Source: Planctomycetota bacterium (GTDB taxonomy: Bacteria; Planctomycetota; UBA1135; UBA2386). Taken from it: DNA of 38,613 nt. The translations under genes and the position numbers were made by a program. The notes under the pieces were generated by a model. It made no database searches. It saw nothing but the letters and a program-made list of their open reading frames with translations, and was not told where the DNA came from. The stretch lies in assembly GCA_028281765.1 (NCBI GenBank), contig JANQJF010000077.1, positions 1-38,613 on the forward strand. The letters run 5' to 3'. Below are positions 8,184 through 16,314 of the stretch, piece after piece (position 1 is the stretch's first letter; each line of letters begins with the position of its first letter).

Positions 8184-11100
8184 TTATCCCAGCTTGCGCG
8201 GGGTCGTGTTCAGCGAGACGGTCGTTTCGCCGCTCGCGTCCACGTCGACTTCGACCTGGCCCTCGTGCATCGTCATCGTCGGCCGATCGAAGTGGCGTAG
8301 CCACACGCGATACGTGCCGACCTCCAGTCCGCGGAACTCGAACGCGCCGTCCCGGGACACCGTGGCGCGGGGCGCGATGCGCTCTTCCCAGACGCCGTAT
8401 GACGACTTCGCGCGCAGCGAGATGCGGAGCATCGCCGGCAGCGACGGGTCGCCCTGCACCCGCCCGGAGATGCGACCGGGACCCGCGTCGGGTGCCAAGT
8501 CGATCGTGCGTTCGGCGTGGCCGTCGATCTGGACGTAGCGTCCCCAGCGGTCGATCGTGTGCCGCCCGACTTTGTCGCGCATCGACAGCAGGTAGGCGCC
8601 CGCGGGCAGATTGCTCAGCGCGTAGCGCCCGTCCGGGTCCGTCGTGGTTTCGTGCGAGTGCCGGTCGATGCCCGGAACCTCGATCGCGCGCGCGCGGATT
8701 TTCGCGCCGGCGATCAAGTGGCCGGTTTCGTCGCGTGCGGTGCCGATGATCGTGCCCTGCCGATCCAGCCGCACGGTTTCTTCGAGGGTTTCGAACCCGT
8801 GCGTGACATCGACACGGTGGACGAAGATGCCCCAATCGGGATGCTGAATCACCAGATGCAGCTCACCGGCCGCGATGTCGTCGAACGCGAACTCGCCGCG
8901 GTCGTCGGTTCGGGTCATAGCGCGGCCGTGCGTGTCGTCGGAGTCGGAGGTGTCGACGGGATTGTGCGCACGCGCGACCTTGACGAGGGCGTTCGCGACC
9001 GGCGCGCCGGTGTCGTCGGTGAGCACCTTGCCGACGAGGCGAGTGCCGGGTTCGAGTTCGATCCGAAGGTCTTCGGGCGAAGTCGTGGCCTTCGCGAAGA
9101 CTCGGCGGACGACCCCGGGTGCGTATCCCTCGGCGCACGCCTCGATCCCGATCAGGAATCCCTGCGCCAGAGTCTCGTCGCCCGTGTCCCAAGTGCCCTC
9201 GGCACTCGAGAACGAGAAGCCTTCGCGCGCCCACGTGGCGTCGTAGCCGCCACCGCGGTGTTCGCCCGGTCGGAGGTCCGGCTGCACGAATCGGATCGTG
9301 AACGCTTCGATCGGTGCCCCCGTGCGCTTGTCGACGACGATGCCCGCGATCTTCCCGATCGGCTGCATCGTGATCTTCAGCTCGCGGTCGACCTGCAGCT
9401 GGCGGACCGTCGCGTCGACGAAGCCTCTTCGGTAGCAGCGGACCTGCAGGGCCTCGTCCGGCAGCGCCTCGATCGAGAAGCGGCCGTTCTCATCCGTAGA
9501 TCCGCGACGGTCGATCGCCATGCCGCGATGCTGCATGTGGAGGTGGGCGCTGGCGATCGGCTGACCGGACTGGTCGACGACCTGGCCCGACAGCGTGTGC
9601 CCCGGATCGAGTTCGATCTCGACCTCGAGCACGCCACCGGCTCGCGGGACCTCGATCTTGCGGATGTCGGCCGCGAAGCCCGGGATCTGTGTCACGAGCG
9701 TGCGCGAACCCGGCGGCACCGTCGGAAACGCGAACCCGCCCGCCGCGTCGCTCTTCGCTTCGAGCTTGTCGTACGAGTAAGGGCTGTCGCCGATGAACAT
9801 CGCCGCTCCCGCCACCGGCGCACCGTTCGGGTCGCGCAGCACGCCGCGCACGCTTGAACCCGGGTGCATGACGAAGTCCTGCTCGACGTCCGTGCTTTTC
9901 GTGGCGACGTTCGCCTTGGCCTCGAGCCACCCCTCGGCGCGCGCGTAGACCATGTGCTTGGGTCGGCCCGGATCGAGTCGGTCGAGTCGGTACTCGCCGT
10001 TCGCATCGGTCTCCACGACGAACTCCGACGCGTAGAACGTCGTGACCTTCGCGCCGACGACGGGCGCGCCCGTCGCGTCGGTGATTTTGCCGTGGATCAC
10101 GAAGCCCTTCGGCAACGTGATGTCGACGCGCACTTCCGTCGATTGGTTCGTGAGGTGGACGGTCTTGCGCACGCGGGCGTGACCCGGCGCCGAGGCGCGG
10201 AGCATCGACTGCCTCGTCGGCATGGCCACGATCGTGCCTTCGGTCGTGTAGATGCCATCCGCATCGGTCGTGACCGGTTCCCCGTGGCCCTCGATCGTCG
10301 CGCCGACGACCGGCTCGCCCTGGTCGTCGCGGACGACGCCCGTGATGTACGCGCGCGGGAGTGACGCGAGCATCTCGGCGAGCTTCTTCTGGTTCTCGAA
10401 CTCCTCGACCGGGGCCCGCGTCGGCGGTGTGCCTTCGTCGGCCTGCTCGATCGGGTCTGCGGTCGCGCTCGCGATCGTGGGTTCGGCGTCGGCCGGACCC
10501 TCTCGATCGAGCTCTCCCGTATCGCCGTAGACGACGAACAGCGTCACGAGCGCACCCGCCAACGCGGTTGCGCATACACCGACCTGAGTCTTCGCACTCA
10601 TCCCTGCCGCTCCGAGGCCGAGCGTGCCGGCCAGGTTGGTCAATCCGTCGGCGATCGGTGCCGGGAGTCCGCCTTGTGGTCCGGCTGCCAACGGAACGAG
10701 CGGAACGAGCCAGGCCCGGCGGTCGTCGCCGTGCGCGCGGTCGAGGCGATCGCGCAGTTTCCCGAGCCCGCGCGCGATCCGCGTGCGCACCGTCGCGACC
10801 GGCAACCCGTCCTGTTTCGCGATTCGCCGCGCGGACTGCCCGTCGACGAACCGACGGAGCAGCACCGAGCGGTGCGGCTCGTCGAGTCGCCGTACGTGGT
10901 CGAGCAGGTCGCGCAGCGTGTCGAGGCGGTCGAGCGCATCGTCCACCGGCACGCCTTCGGGTCGCGCCGCGAGGCGCTCGCGCGCGTCACGGCGTCGCTG
11001 ACTCCGCATCTCGTCGCGCGCATGGTTGCGCGTGATGCCCGCGAGCCAGCTGCCGAGAGAGAACCCGCGTCTGGCGGGCTTCTGCAGCGCCGTCACCCAG

Positions 11101-11222
11101 GCCTCCTGCACGACGTCGTCGACGCGGTGCTCGTCCCCGACGAGTCCACGTGCCAACTGACGCAGCGAGCGCGTCTGGGCCTCGAGGGCTTCGGCGGTGA
11201 GTTCGCGAGGGTCCTGCGGCAT
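8184..11222 (-). CDS. ECF sigma factor fused to a transmembrane helix and carboxypeptidase-regulatory-like repeats
   Basis: Residues 1-165 are a complete ECF sigma factor. Region 2 is at about 18-82 (DDVVQEAWVTAL, FSLGSWLAGITRNHARDE) and region 4 at about 105-160 (LDEPHRSVLLRRFVDGQSARRIAKQ...ATVRTRIARGLGKLRDRL). A single hydrophobic segment at about 212-232 (VGVCATALAGALVTLFVVYG) follows. The remaining 750 residues are about eight repeats of the CarboxypepD_reg type, with recurring G.V.D..G.PV.GA....TDA.G.Y....L..G pattern. The likely topology is sigma factor in the cytoplasm and Ig-like repeats outside. Tethering would keep the sigma factor at the membrane until release or a conformational signal; that mechanism is inferred. 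ATG at 11222 is the only start that keeps region 2 intact. The downstream propeller gene may be co-transcribed (about 48 bp gap). Confidence 0.9.
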   Translation of the reverse strand: MPQDPRELTAEALEAQTRSLRQLARGLVGDEHRVDDVVQEAWVTALQKPARRGFSLGSWLAGITRNHARDEMRSQRRRDARERLAARPEGVPVDDALDRLDTLRDLLDHVRRLDEPHRSVLLRRFVDGQSARRIAKQDGLPVATVRTRIARGLGKLRDRLDRAHGDDRRAWLVPLVPLAAGPQGGLPAPIADGLTNLAGTLGLGAAGMSAKTQVGVCATALAGALVTLFVVYGDTGELDREGPADAEPTIASATADPIEQADEGTPPTRAPVEEFENQKKLAEMLASLPRAYITGVVRDDQGEPVVGATIEGHGEPVTTDADGIYTTEGTIVAMPTRQSMLRASAPGHARVRKTVHLTNQSTEVRVDITLPKGFVIHGKITDATGAPVVGAKVTTFYASEFVVETDANGEYRLDRLDPGRPKHMVYARAEGWLEAKANVATKSTDVEQDFVMHPGSSVRGVLRDPNGAPVAGAAMFIGDSPYSYDKLEAKSDAAGGFAFPTVPPGSRTLVTQIPGFAADIRKIEVPRAGGVLEVEIELDPGHTLSGQVVDQSGQPIASAHLHMQHRGMAIDRRGSTDENGRFSIEALPDEALQVRCYRRGFVDATVRQLQVDRELKITMQPIGKIAGIVVDKRTGAPIEAFTIRFVQPDLRPGEHRGGGYDATWAREGFSFSSAEGTWDTGDETLAQGFLIGIEACAEGYAPGVVRRVFAKATTSPEDLRIELEPGTRLVGKVLTDDTGAPVANALVKVARAHNPVDTSDSDDTHGRAMTRTDDRGEFAFDDIAAGELHLVIQHPDWGIFVHRVDVTHGFETLEETVRLDRQGTIIGTARDETGHLIAGAKIRARAIEVPGIDRHSHETTTDPDGRYALSNLPAGAYLLSMRDKVGRHTIDRWGRYVQIDGHAERTIDLAPDAGPGRISGRVQGDPSLPAMLRISLRAKSSYGVWEERIAPRATVSRDGAFEFRGLEVGTYRVWLRHFDRPTMTMHEGQVEVDVDASGETTVSLNTTPRKLG

Positions 11223-11331
11223 CGTTCCATTGTGTCATGGCCGCCAAAGGCGGGGGTGACTCACGAATCGCGAGGTTTTCTCGCGTTCGCCAAATCCGGC
11301 CGTGGGGCGTAACCTGCGCGCGGTATCCCGC

Positions 11332-11667
11332 ATGCGTCTTCTCGTGTCCGTTCTGGCTCTGATCTTCCTCGTGTCCTGCGAGTCCGCGCCGCTCGCTGGT
11401 GCGACCGCGGGCTCGGACGAGGCCGTCGTCGTCGAGATCCTCGACGCGCAGTTCGTCAAGGTCGACGGCGATCGTCAGCCGTGGGAAGAGCTCGTCTACG
11501 ACATGCGCGTGCGTTGCCGCGAATGCCGCGCGCAGGGGCTCGCGATGCCGTGCGTCGAGTTCCGGCTGCCGGCGATGCCCGACGCGATCACGTCCGCGGA
11601 CGTCGACCGCATTCAGCGCGGGCTGCGGCAGGCGGGTGTGCGACGCATTTCGATGGGTGGACAGTGA
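11332..11667 (+). CDS. Small lipoprotein, possibly ExbD-like
   Basis: ATG at 11332 begins a lipoprotein signal (MRLLVSVLALIFLVSC) with the acylated cysteine at residue 16; the longer GTG start at 11302 would bury this signal. The mature part of about 95 residues (VVVEILDAQFVKVDG, WEELVYDMRVRCREC, VEFRLPAMPDAITSADVDRIQRGLRQAGVRRIS) has the alternating strand-helix look of the ExbD/TolR periplasmic domain, but I cannot confirm that family. Three cysteines sit close together at CRECRAQGLAMPC. It overlaps or nearly abuts the HAD phosphatase gene and is probably translated in the same unit. Confidence 0.7.
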   Translation: MRLLVSVLALIFLVSCESAPLAGATAGSDEAVVVEILDAQFVKVDGDRQPWEELVYDMRVRCRECRAQGLAMPCVEFRLPAMPDAITSADVDRIQRGLRQAGVRRISMGGQ

Positions 11668-11669
11668 GC

Positions 11670-12341
11670 ATGACTTCGACGCCTCCGGACCTGGTGATCT
11701 TCGACGTCGACGGCACGCTGCACGACGCGTTCTTGTGGTGGGCTCCCGTGATCCGGCGCGGGCTCGAGATGTACTCCGCGCAGACCGGTCTGGCGATCGA
11801 GCGGCCGAGCGATGCGTTCGCCGAGTCGGTCGTCGGCATGAAGAACGAGGGCGTGTGGGCGCCGTTCTTGCCCGAAGGTGAGAAGCACCGTTGGGAAGAC
11901 CTCCGCTCGGTCGTGCTGCCGATCGAGCTCGACGAGCTGCGTTCGGGCAAGGAGTACCTGTTTGCCGGCGTGCGCGAGTTGCTCGCGCACCTGCGCGCGA
12001 TCGGCGTGACGTCGGCGCTCGCGAGCAACTGCCACGACGAATACATGACCGCGATGTGCGAAGGTCAGGGCCTCGGCGCGGCGTCGGACTTGCAATTCTG
12101 CCTCGATAGCGAAGGCGTCGAGACCAAGACCGACATGCTGCGCATCGCGGTCGAGAAGGCCGGTGCGTCGCACGCGGTCATGGTGGGAGACCGTGAGCCC
12201 GACCAGGAGGCGGCGCGCGAGGTCGGGTTGCCGTTCTATTGGCGGGTCAACGACCGCTGCGCCCTGACCGACGTGGCCGGAAGTTGGGACGGGGACCCGG
12301 ACGACTTGCTGGGCCAACTCGGGCTCCCGCTCATCGGTTGA
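11670..12341 (+). CDS. HAD-superfamily hydrolase (phosphoglycolate phosphatase-like)
   Basis: All four HAD motifs are visible: FDVDGTLHD (nucleophile and acid aspartates), a motif II ALASN, motif III lysine in ETKTDML, and motif IV VMVGDREPDQEAA. The helical cap between motifs I and II makes it a subclass I enzyme like Gph or beta-phosphoglucomutase. Expected activity is hydrolysis of a small phosphorylated metabolite; the substrate cannot be read from sequence. The start is ATG at 11670, 2 bp after the preceding stop, or GTG at 11664 overlapping it by 4 bp. Either implies coupling with the lipoprotein gene. Length is 223 residues, normal for the family. Confidence 0.9.
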   Translation: MTSTPPDLVIFDVDGTLHDAFLWWAPVIRRGLEMYSAQTGLAIERPSDAFAESVVGMKNEGVWAPFLPEGEKHRWEDLRSVVLPIELDELRSGKEYLFAGVRELLAHLRAIGVTSALASNCHDEYMTAMCEGQGLGAASDLQFCLDSEGVETKTDMLRIAVEKAGASHAVMVGDREPDQEAAREVGLPFYWRVNDRCALTDVAGSWDGDPDDLLGQLGLPLIG

Positions 12342-12432
12342 TCCGCGCGATTCTTCCCGCGGCGGTCGGATCCGAAATATGCTGGCCGGATCCCGTAAGC
12401 TGGTCGTCACTGGTCCCGGAGCCCATCCGGTC

Positions 12433-12804
12433 ATGCGTATGGAAGCAGTCCTCTTTCTCGTCTTCATCGTCTTCCTGTTCATCCTCGGCGGAAGCGCGGT
12501 GTCGGCGTGGCAGCGCCACAAGAAGGACAAGCTCCGCATCCTCGAAGAGGCGATGCGCAACGATCAGGTCGATCCGGAGACCAAGCGCCGGATCATCGAG
12601 TCGATCCAGAGCCCCAACACGGCGGTCACCGGGGCGCGCCTGTTGTTCGGCCTGGGCTGGATCGCGTTCTTCCTAGGGATCGGCCTGATGCTGGCGGGCC
12701 AGCGGGACCTGTTCGAAGGTGGGGCCATCCTCTCGGCGATCGGCTTCGGTTTGGTGACGCTGCCGATGGCCTTCCGAGAAATCGACGCCCGCAAGCGCGC
12801 CTAG
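12433..12804 (+). CDS. Small two-helix membrane protein
   Basis: About 123 residues. A strong transmembrane helix at the N-terminus (EAVLFLVFIVFLFILGGSAV) is followed by a charged cytoplasmic segment (WQRHKKDKLRILEEAMRNDQVDPETKRRIIESIQ). A hydrophobic hairpin follows (LLFGLGWIAFFLGIGLMLAG and GAILSAIGFGLVTLPMAF). The DPETKRRII segment before a TM hairpin recalls small uncharacterised inner-membrane proteins; no function is known to me. ATG at 12433 or 12439 is preferred because upstream codons add a polar stretch ahead of the helix. The last codons form one arm of a strong hairpin. Confidence 0.7.
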   Translation: MRMEAVLFLVFIVFLFILGGSAVSAWQRHKKDKLRILEEAMRNDQVDPETKRRIIESIQSPNTAVTGARLLFGLGWIAFFLGIGLMLAGQRDLFEGGAILSAIGFGLVTLPMAFREIDARKRA

Positions 12805-12817
12805 CGCGCTTGCGGGC
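12787..12817 (+). terminator. Strong hairpin spanning a stop codon, possible terminator
   Basis: A perfect 14-bp stem (GCCCGCAAGCGCGC with its complement) and a 3-nt loop CTA cover the last five codons and stop of the small membrane protein. No T-run follows, so it is either a T-less hairpin terminator or a 3'-end stabiliser. Confidence 0.45.
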
Positions 12818-12882
12818 CCCGCGCCCGCGCCCGGGGGCCTCTCCCCTTGCTCCCTGCCCTCGGTCGCCCCACACTCTCCCCC

Positions 12883-13776
12883 GTGTCCTCCCAACCCGAC
12901 ATCTTCGAAGAGGTCGTCCGCCTTCGCCGCGAAGGCACCCCAGCCGCCCTCGCCACGATCGTCGGCACCCGCGGCTCCACGCCCGGCCGGGAGACCATGC
13001 GCCTGCTCGTCCTCGAGGACGGCACGTTCCTCGGCACCGTCGGCGGCGGCTGCCTCGAGGCCGAGGTCTACGACGCGGCGCAGGCCGTCATCCGTGACGA
13101 GCGTCCGCAGACGCTGCAGTTCCGGCTGACGGAGCACGATTCGCCCGACTCCGGACTGCTCTGTGGCGGGGAGGTCACCGTGTTCGTCGAACCCATCACG
13201 ACTCCGGCGCTGTGGATCTACGGCGGTGGTCACGTCAGCAAGGCGCTCTGCACCGTCGCGACGATGGCAGGCTTTCGCGTGACCGTGATCGACGACCGGC
13301 CGGCCTACGCGTCGCCCGAGCGTTTCCCCGACGCGGCGCATACGTTCGCGCGGGATCTCACGACCGCGGCCGAGGAGATGCCGATCCAGGCGAACTCCTA
13401 CGTCGTGATCGTCACCCGTGGCCACAAGGAGGATGGCGTCGTCCTTGGCGCGCTCGCGAAGCGCGCGCAGGCCGGCGAACACGCGCGCTTCCTCGGGATG
13501 ATCGGCAGCAAGACCAAGCGGGCGTTGCTGTTCAAGCAGCTCCGTGCGGACGGCGTCGCCGAGGAGTTCCTCGAGACCGTCCGCAGCCCCGTTGGCCTCA
13601 ACCTGGGCGCCCGCAGCCACGAGGAGATCGCGGTCGCGGTCGTCGGCGAGCTGATCTCGGTGCGCCGCCTCGGCCAGGACGCCGCCGCGGGCTGGGAAGG
13701 CCGCCACAAGCCTCGACAGCGGCGCTCGGACCCGATCGACCTCGATACGTCCCAGGAGCGCGGCGAGGCCGGCTAG
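12883..13776 (+). CDS. XdhC/CoxI-family protein
   Basis: XdhC proteins bind molybdenum cofactor and promote its sulfuration and insertion into xanthine dehydrogenase or CO dehydrogenase-type enzymes. Here the N-terminal XdhC_CoxI domain carries ALATIVGTRGSTPGRETMRLL, GTVGGGCLEAEV and SGLLCGGEV with its conserved cysteine at about 94. The C-terminal XdhC_C Rossmann domain starts with LWIYGGGHVSKAL at about 110-122 and contains VTVIDDRP and FLGMIGSKTKRALL. GTG at 12883 gives 297 residues beginning VSSQPDIFEEV, which fits the family N-terminus; the in-frame start at 12847 adds an unlikely leader. No molybdoenzyme gene is in the window, so its client is elsewhere. Confidence 0.92.
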   Translation: MSSQPDIFEEVVRLRREGTPAALATIVGTRGSTPGRETMRLLVLEDGTFLGTVGGGCLEAEVYDAAQAVIRDERPQTLQFRLTEHDSPDSGLLCGGEVTVFVEPITTPALWIYGGGHVSKALCTVATMAGFRVTVIDDRPAYASPERFPDAAHTFARDLTTAAEEMPIQANSYVVIVTRGHKEDGVVLGALAKRAQAGEHARFLGMIGSKTKRALLFKQLRADGVAEEFLETVRSPVGLNLGARSHEEIAVAVVGELISVRRLGQDAAAGWEGRHKPRQRRSDPIDLDTSQERGEAG

Positions 13777-13923
13777 GTCGCGGAATCCGGGCGTTCCTCC
13801 CGAACTGCGCTGAACCGCATCCGCCGATCGAGCGTTGCCAGTCTCCCGAGCGGTTGGCATGATCTTGCGCCCCTCCGATCCGGCGTCCCACCGCTCGCGG
13901 GCCCCGCAACGACCCCTGAGACT

Positions 13924-14958
13924 ATGAGAACGGCATTCCTTTCTGTCCTCGTCGCCTTCGCCGCGCCTGTCGCGGCGCAGAACGACTCGATCACTTGGAC
14001 CGACGGCAGCGTGACCAAGGGCGTTACCGTCACGGGCTTCACGATCCGCCAGGCCTCGTACAAGACGCGCGGCTCGACGGAGCAGAAGTCCTCCGACATG
14101 GTCCTCAAGATGGACATCTCGAAGGTCAAGGACAAGTATCGCCGGGCGTTCACGGCGGGCCGTGACGATCGCGTCGCGCAGTTCTTGATGATCGCCGAAT
14201 CGCTGAAGGAGCAGCCGTTCCTCTCGCAGTTCGGCTACATGGAAGCCGCGCAGATGCTGCTCGACAACGAGCAGTACGGCGACGCCTTTGGCGTGCTCGA
14301 AGAAATGACGACCGCGTGCCCGGACAGCGGCTTCGTCCCGATTCTCTATCGCGCGAAGTGCGAGTACTACCTCGGCCGTCAGCAGAAGTCGGACCTCGCG
14401 AAGGTCGCCGGTGCGTTCGCCGCCGCGGCGCAGACGCAGGCCTACCCGCAGGGCTACGTGATCGAGGCCGAGTACTACCGAGCCCTCGCGCGCGCGCTCA
14501 ACGGTGAGCTCACGCCGGACGCGCTGCGCAAGGAGATGCAAGGCATCCTGCGTCGCGCAGACCCGAACTTCCCGGTCATCGCCGGCCGCGCGCGCCTGTC
14601 GATCGCCGACAACCTGCGCATCGAAGGCAAGATCGCCGAGGCGAAGAACGAATACCAAGACCTGATCGACGACGACAAGACGGCGCCGACTCTCCTGCCG
14701 GCGGCGTGGCTCGGTCTCGGCCACACGTTCGCCGCCGAAGGCACGCCGAACACGCGTGAGCTCTACCGCTCGGCGCTTCTCGCCTACCTGCGCGTCTACC
14801 TGGACGACGCTTCGAGCGACGCGCTCAAGGCCGAGTCGCTCTACTTCGGGGCGCAGGCGGCGCAGAACTGGGGCGGCGAAGGCGCCGCGCGACACCGCAG
14901 CATCCTGCGCGGTCGTCTGCTGAACCACTATCCGGACAGCAGCTGGGCGAAGAAGTAG
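13924..14958 (+). CDS. Secreted tetratricopeptide-like protein
   Basis: A signal peptide (MRTAFLSVLVAFAAPVAAQ) precedes a small beta-rich part (ITWTDGSVTKGVTVTGFTIRQASYKT). Helical repeats of TPR character follow from about residue 80 to the end, with segments such as FGYMEAAQMLLDNEQYGDAFGVLEE, AKNEYQDLI and AAWLGLGHTFAAEG. TPR arrays are protein-interaction scaffolds; no enzyme motif is present. The length is 344 residues. It lies alone between XdhC and the acyltransferase with 147 bp upstream, in which I see no convincing promoter. A periplasmic location is inferred from the signal peptide. Confidence 0.75.
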   Translation: MRTAFLSVLVAFAAPVAAQNDSITWTDGSVTKGVTVTGFTIRQASYKTRGSTEQKSSDMVLKMDISKVKDKYRRAFTAGRDDRVAQFLMIAESLKEQPFLSQFGYMEAAQMLLDNEQYGDAFGVLEEMTTACPDSGFVPILYRAKCEYYLGRQQKSDLAKVAGAFAAAAQTQAYPQGYVIEAEYYRALARALNGELTPDALRKEMQGILRRADPNFPVIAGRARLSIADNLRIEGKIAEAKNEYQDLIDDDKTAPTLLPAAWLGLGHTFAAEGTPNTRELYRSALLAYLRVYLDDASSDALKAESLYFGAQAAQNWGGEGAARHRSILRGRLLNHYPDSSWAKK

Positions 14959-15040
14959 CCCGAACCGGAGCGCGACAACGCTGGACACCGCGACTCGCTT
15001 CGAAAGGCCGGCCGGTTGGCTCAACCGGGCGGCCTTTTGC

Positions 15041-15634
15041 GTGCTCTGGCTGGCCATTGCGCCGGCTACGCGGCTGCTGTTTCGGATCCGGGTCGTCAAT
15101 CGGCCGAAGGATCCGGGTGGCTACGTGCTCGCGGCGAATCACTCGTCGTTCCTCGACCCGATCTTCCTCGGGTCGTCCTGCTACCGCCGCGTTCACTTCA
15201 TGATGACCGTGATCGCGTGCCGCAGCGCGCTCATGGGCTGGTTCTACCGCGTGATGCGGGCGATCCCGGTCGAGATGCGCGGCGGCAATCGCGACGCCCT
15301 GCGCGCCGCGCGGGCCGTGCTCGAGCGCGGGGAAGTGCTCGGCATCTTTCCCGAGGGCGGCATCAGTCGCGACGGCGGGCTCCTGCGCGGCAACCCGGGC
15401 GCGGTTTCGCTCGGACTCGCGGGTGGCGTGCCGATCATCCCCGTTGCGCTCGTCGGAGCGCACGAGGCGTTCCCGCCAGGGCGCGCGATCCCGCGGCTGA
15501 AGAAGGTCTCCGTCGTGTTCGGCGAGCCGATCGACGTCGGTTCGATCGAGGGTTCGAAGCGCGAGCGCCTCGAGCGTGCGACCGAGCTGATCATGCAGAG
15601 TATCGCGGACCTGCGCGCCGCGACCGCGCGCTGA
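15041..15634 (+). CDS. 1-acyl-sn-glycerol-3-phosphate acyltransferase family protein
   Basis: PlsC-type membrane-bound acyltransferase that would add the second acyl chain to lysophosphatidic acid. Motifs are NHSSFLD (HX4D catalytic pair), a PVEMRGGNRDALRAA block II, FPEGGIS in place of the usual FPEGTRS, and GVPIIPVALVGAHEAFP (block IV). GTG at 15041 is the first standard start. However, the frame stays open upstream and encodes a plausible amphipathic N-terminus from CTG at 14981 (LDTATRFERPAGWLNRA), with GGAG about 10 nt before that codon. The true protein may therefore be 20 residues longer. PlsC orthologue or a paralogue acting on another lipid cannot be decided. Confidence 0.88.
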   Translation: MLWLAIAPATRLLFRIRVVNRPKDPGGYVLAANHSSFLDPIFLGSSCYRRVHFMMTVIACRSALMGWFYRVMRAIPVEMRGGNRDALRAARAVLERGEVLGIFPEGGISRDGGLLRGNPGAVSLGLAGGVPIIPVALVGAHEAFPPGRAIPRLKKVSVVFGEPIDVGSIEGSKRERLERATELIMQSIADLRAATAR

Positions 15635-15701
15635 GTCCCGGTTCATCGAATCCCGGGCGCTGAGTCGAAACTCTGCGCGGAATCGGGCCGCTCCATTCCC
15701 A

Positions 15702-15728
15702 GATCCGTGGACCGCGAGACCACGGATC
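15702..15728. promoter_or_regulatory. Inverted repeat directly before the sigma factor start codon
   Basis: GATCCGTGG, nine spacer bases, then CCACGGATC form a perfect 9-bp dyad ending one base before the ATG at 15730. It occupies the place of the ribosome-binding site, so it could act as an operator or as an RNA hairpin limiting translation. Function is inferred from position only. Confidence 0.5.
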
Positions 15729-15729
15729 C

Positions 15730-16254
15730 ATGTACGACTCAGACAAGACCTACCGATACGCGTACCGCACGGCGCGCACGCTGCTCTCCGGGTGTCCCGA
15801 CACGTTCACCCGCGCTTCGTTCGAAGACCTGGCCCAAGAAGTGGCCGTCGAGACGTGGCGTCGTGAGCCGATGATCCGCGACGCGTCGCGGCTGCGCGCA
15901 TTCGTTCGGACGATCTCGTTGCGGATGCGCTCGCGCTCGAGGGAGCGCGCGCGCTGGAAGGACTGGGAGACGATGACGGACGATCGCGTCGCCGACGCCA
16001 CGCCGAGCGAAGGGACGCGCATCGAAGGTGAGTGGCACGATCGCGCCGACGTGCTGCGAGCTCTCGACGCGGAGCTCGAGCAGATCGGCACGCTCAACGC
16101 GCTGCTCGTGATCGGCTTCTACGAAGGCTTCACGTGTCGTGAGTTGGCGGAGCGCTACGAGCTCGACGAGGACGTCGTGAAGGTGCGCCTGTACCGCAGT
16201 CGCCAGCGCATCCGCAGAGGGATCGTGCGCCGCATGCGCGACGGTGAGCGCTGA
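15730..16254 (+). CDS. ECF RNA polymerase sigma factor
   Basis: 174 residues with both ECF core regions. Region 2 (about 28-75) is FEDLAQEVAVETWRR...RLRAFVRTISLRMRSRSRERARWKDW. Region 4 (about 115-165) is ALLVIGFYEGFTCRELAERYELDEDVVKVRLYRSRQRIRRGI. It directs RNA polymerase to a small regulon. No anti-sigma gene follows: the next gene on the strand is an exported TPR protein, which might be a target or partner. A perfect dyad sits right before the start codon and no Shine-Dalgarno sequence is visible. Class within the ECF scheme not assigned. Confidence 0.9.
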   Translation: MYDSDKTYRYAYRTARTLLSGCPDTFTRASFEDLAQEVAVETWRREPMIRDASRLRAFVRTISLRMRSRSRERARWKDWETMTDDRVADATPSEGTRIEGEWHDRADVLRALDAELEQIGTLNALLVIGFYEGFTCRELAERYELDEDVVKVRLYRSRQRIRRGIVRRMRDGER

Positions 16255-16314
16255 CGTGGTCTCGCACGCATTCCGGGCGTCACGCCCTTTCCTCATGACA
16301 ACGGAGACCGACAG

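Noticed and set aside
8517..9857. 446-codon plus-strand frame
   Set aside because: Antisense to the repeat region of the sigma fusion; no motif.
13853..13870. Sigma54-like TGGCATG...TTGC sequence before the secreted TPR gene
   Set aside because: Spacing between the GG and GC elements is one base short of the invariant distance.
12673..15099. 808-codon open frame on the minus strand
   Set aside because: It lies antisense to XdhC and the secreted TPR gene, which have clear motifs; its translation is Arg/Val/Leu-rich and without domains, a GC-rich shadow frame.
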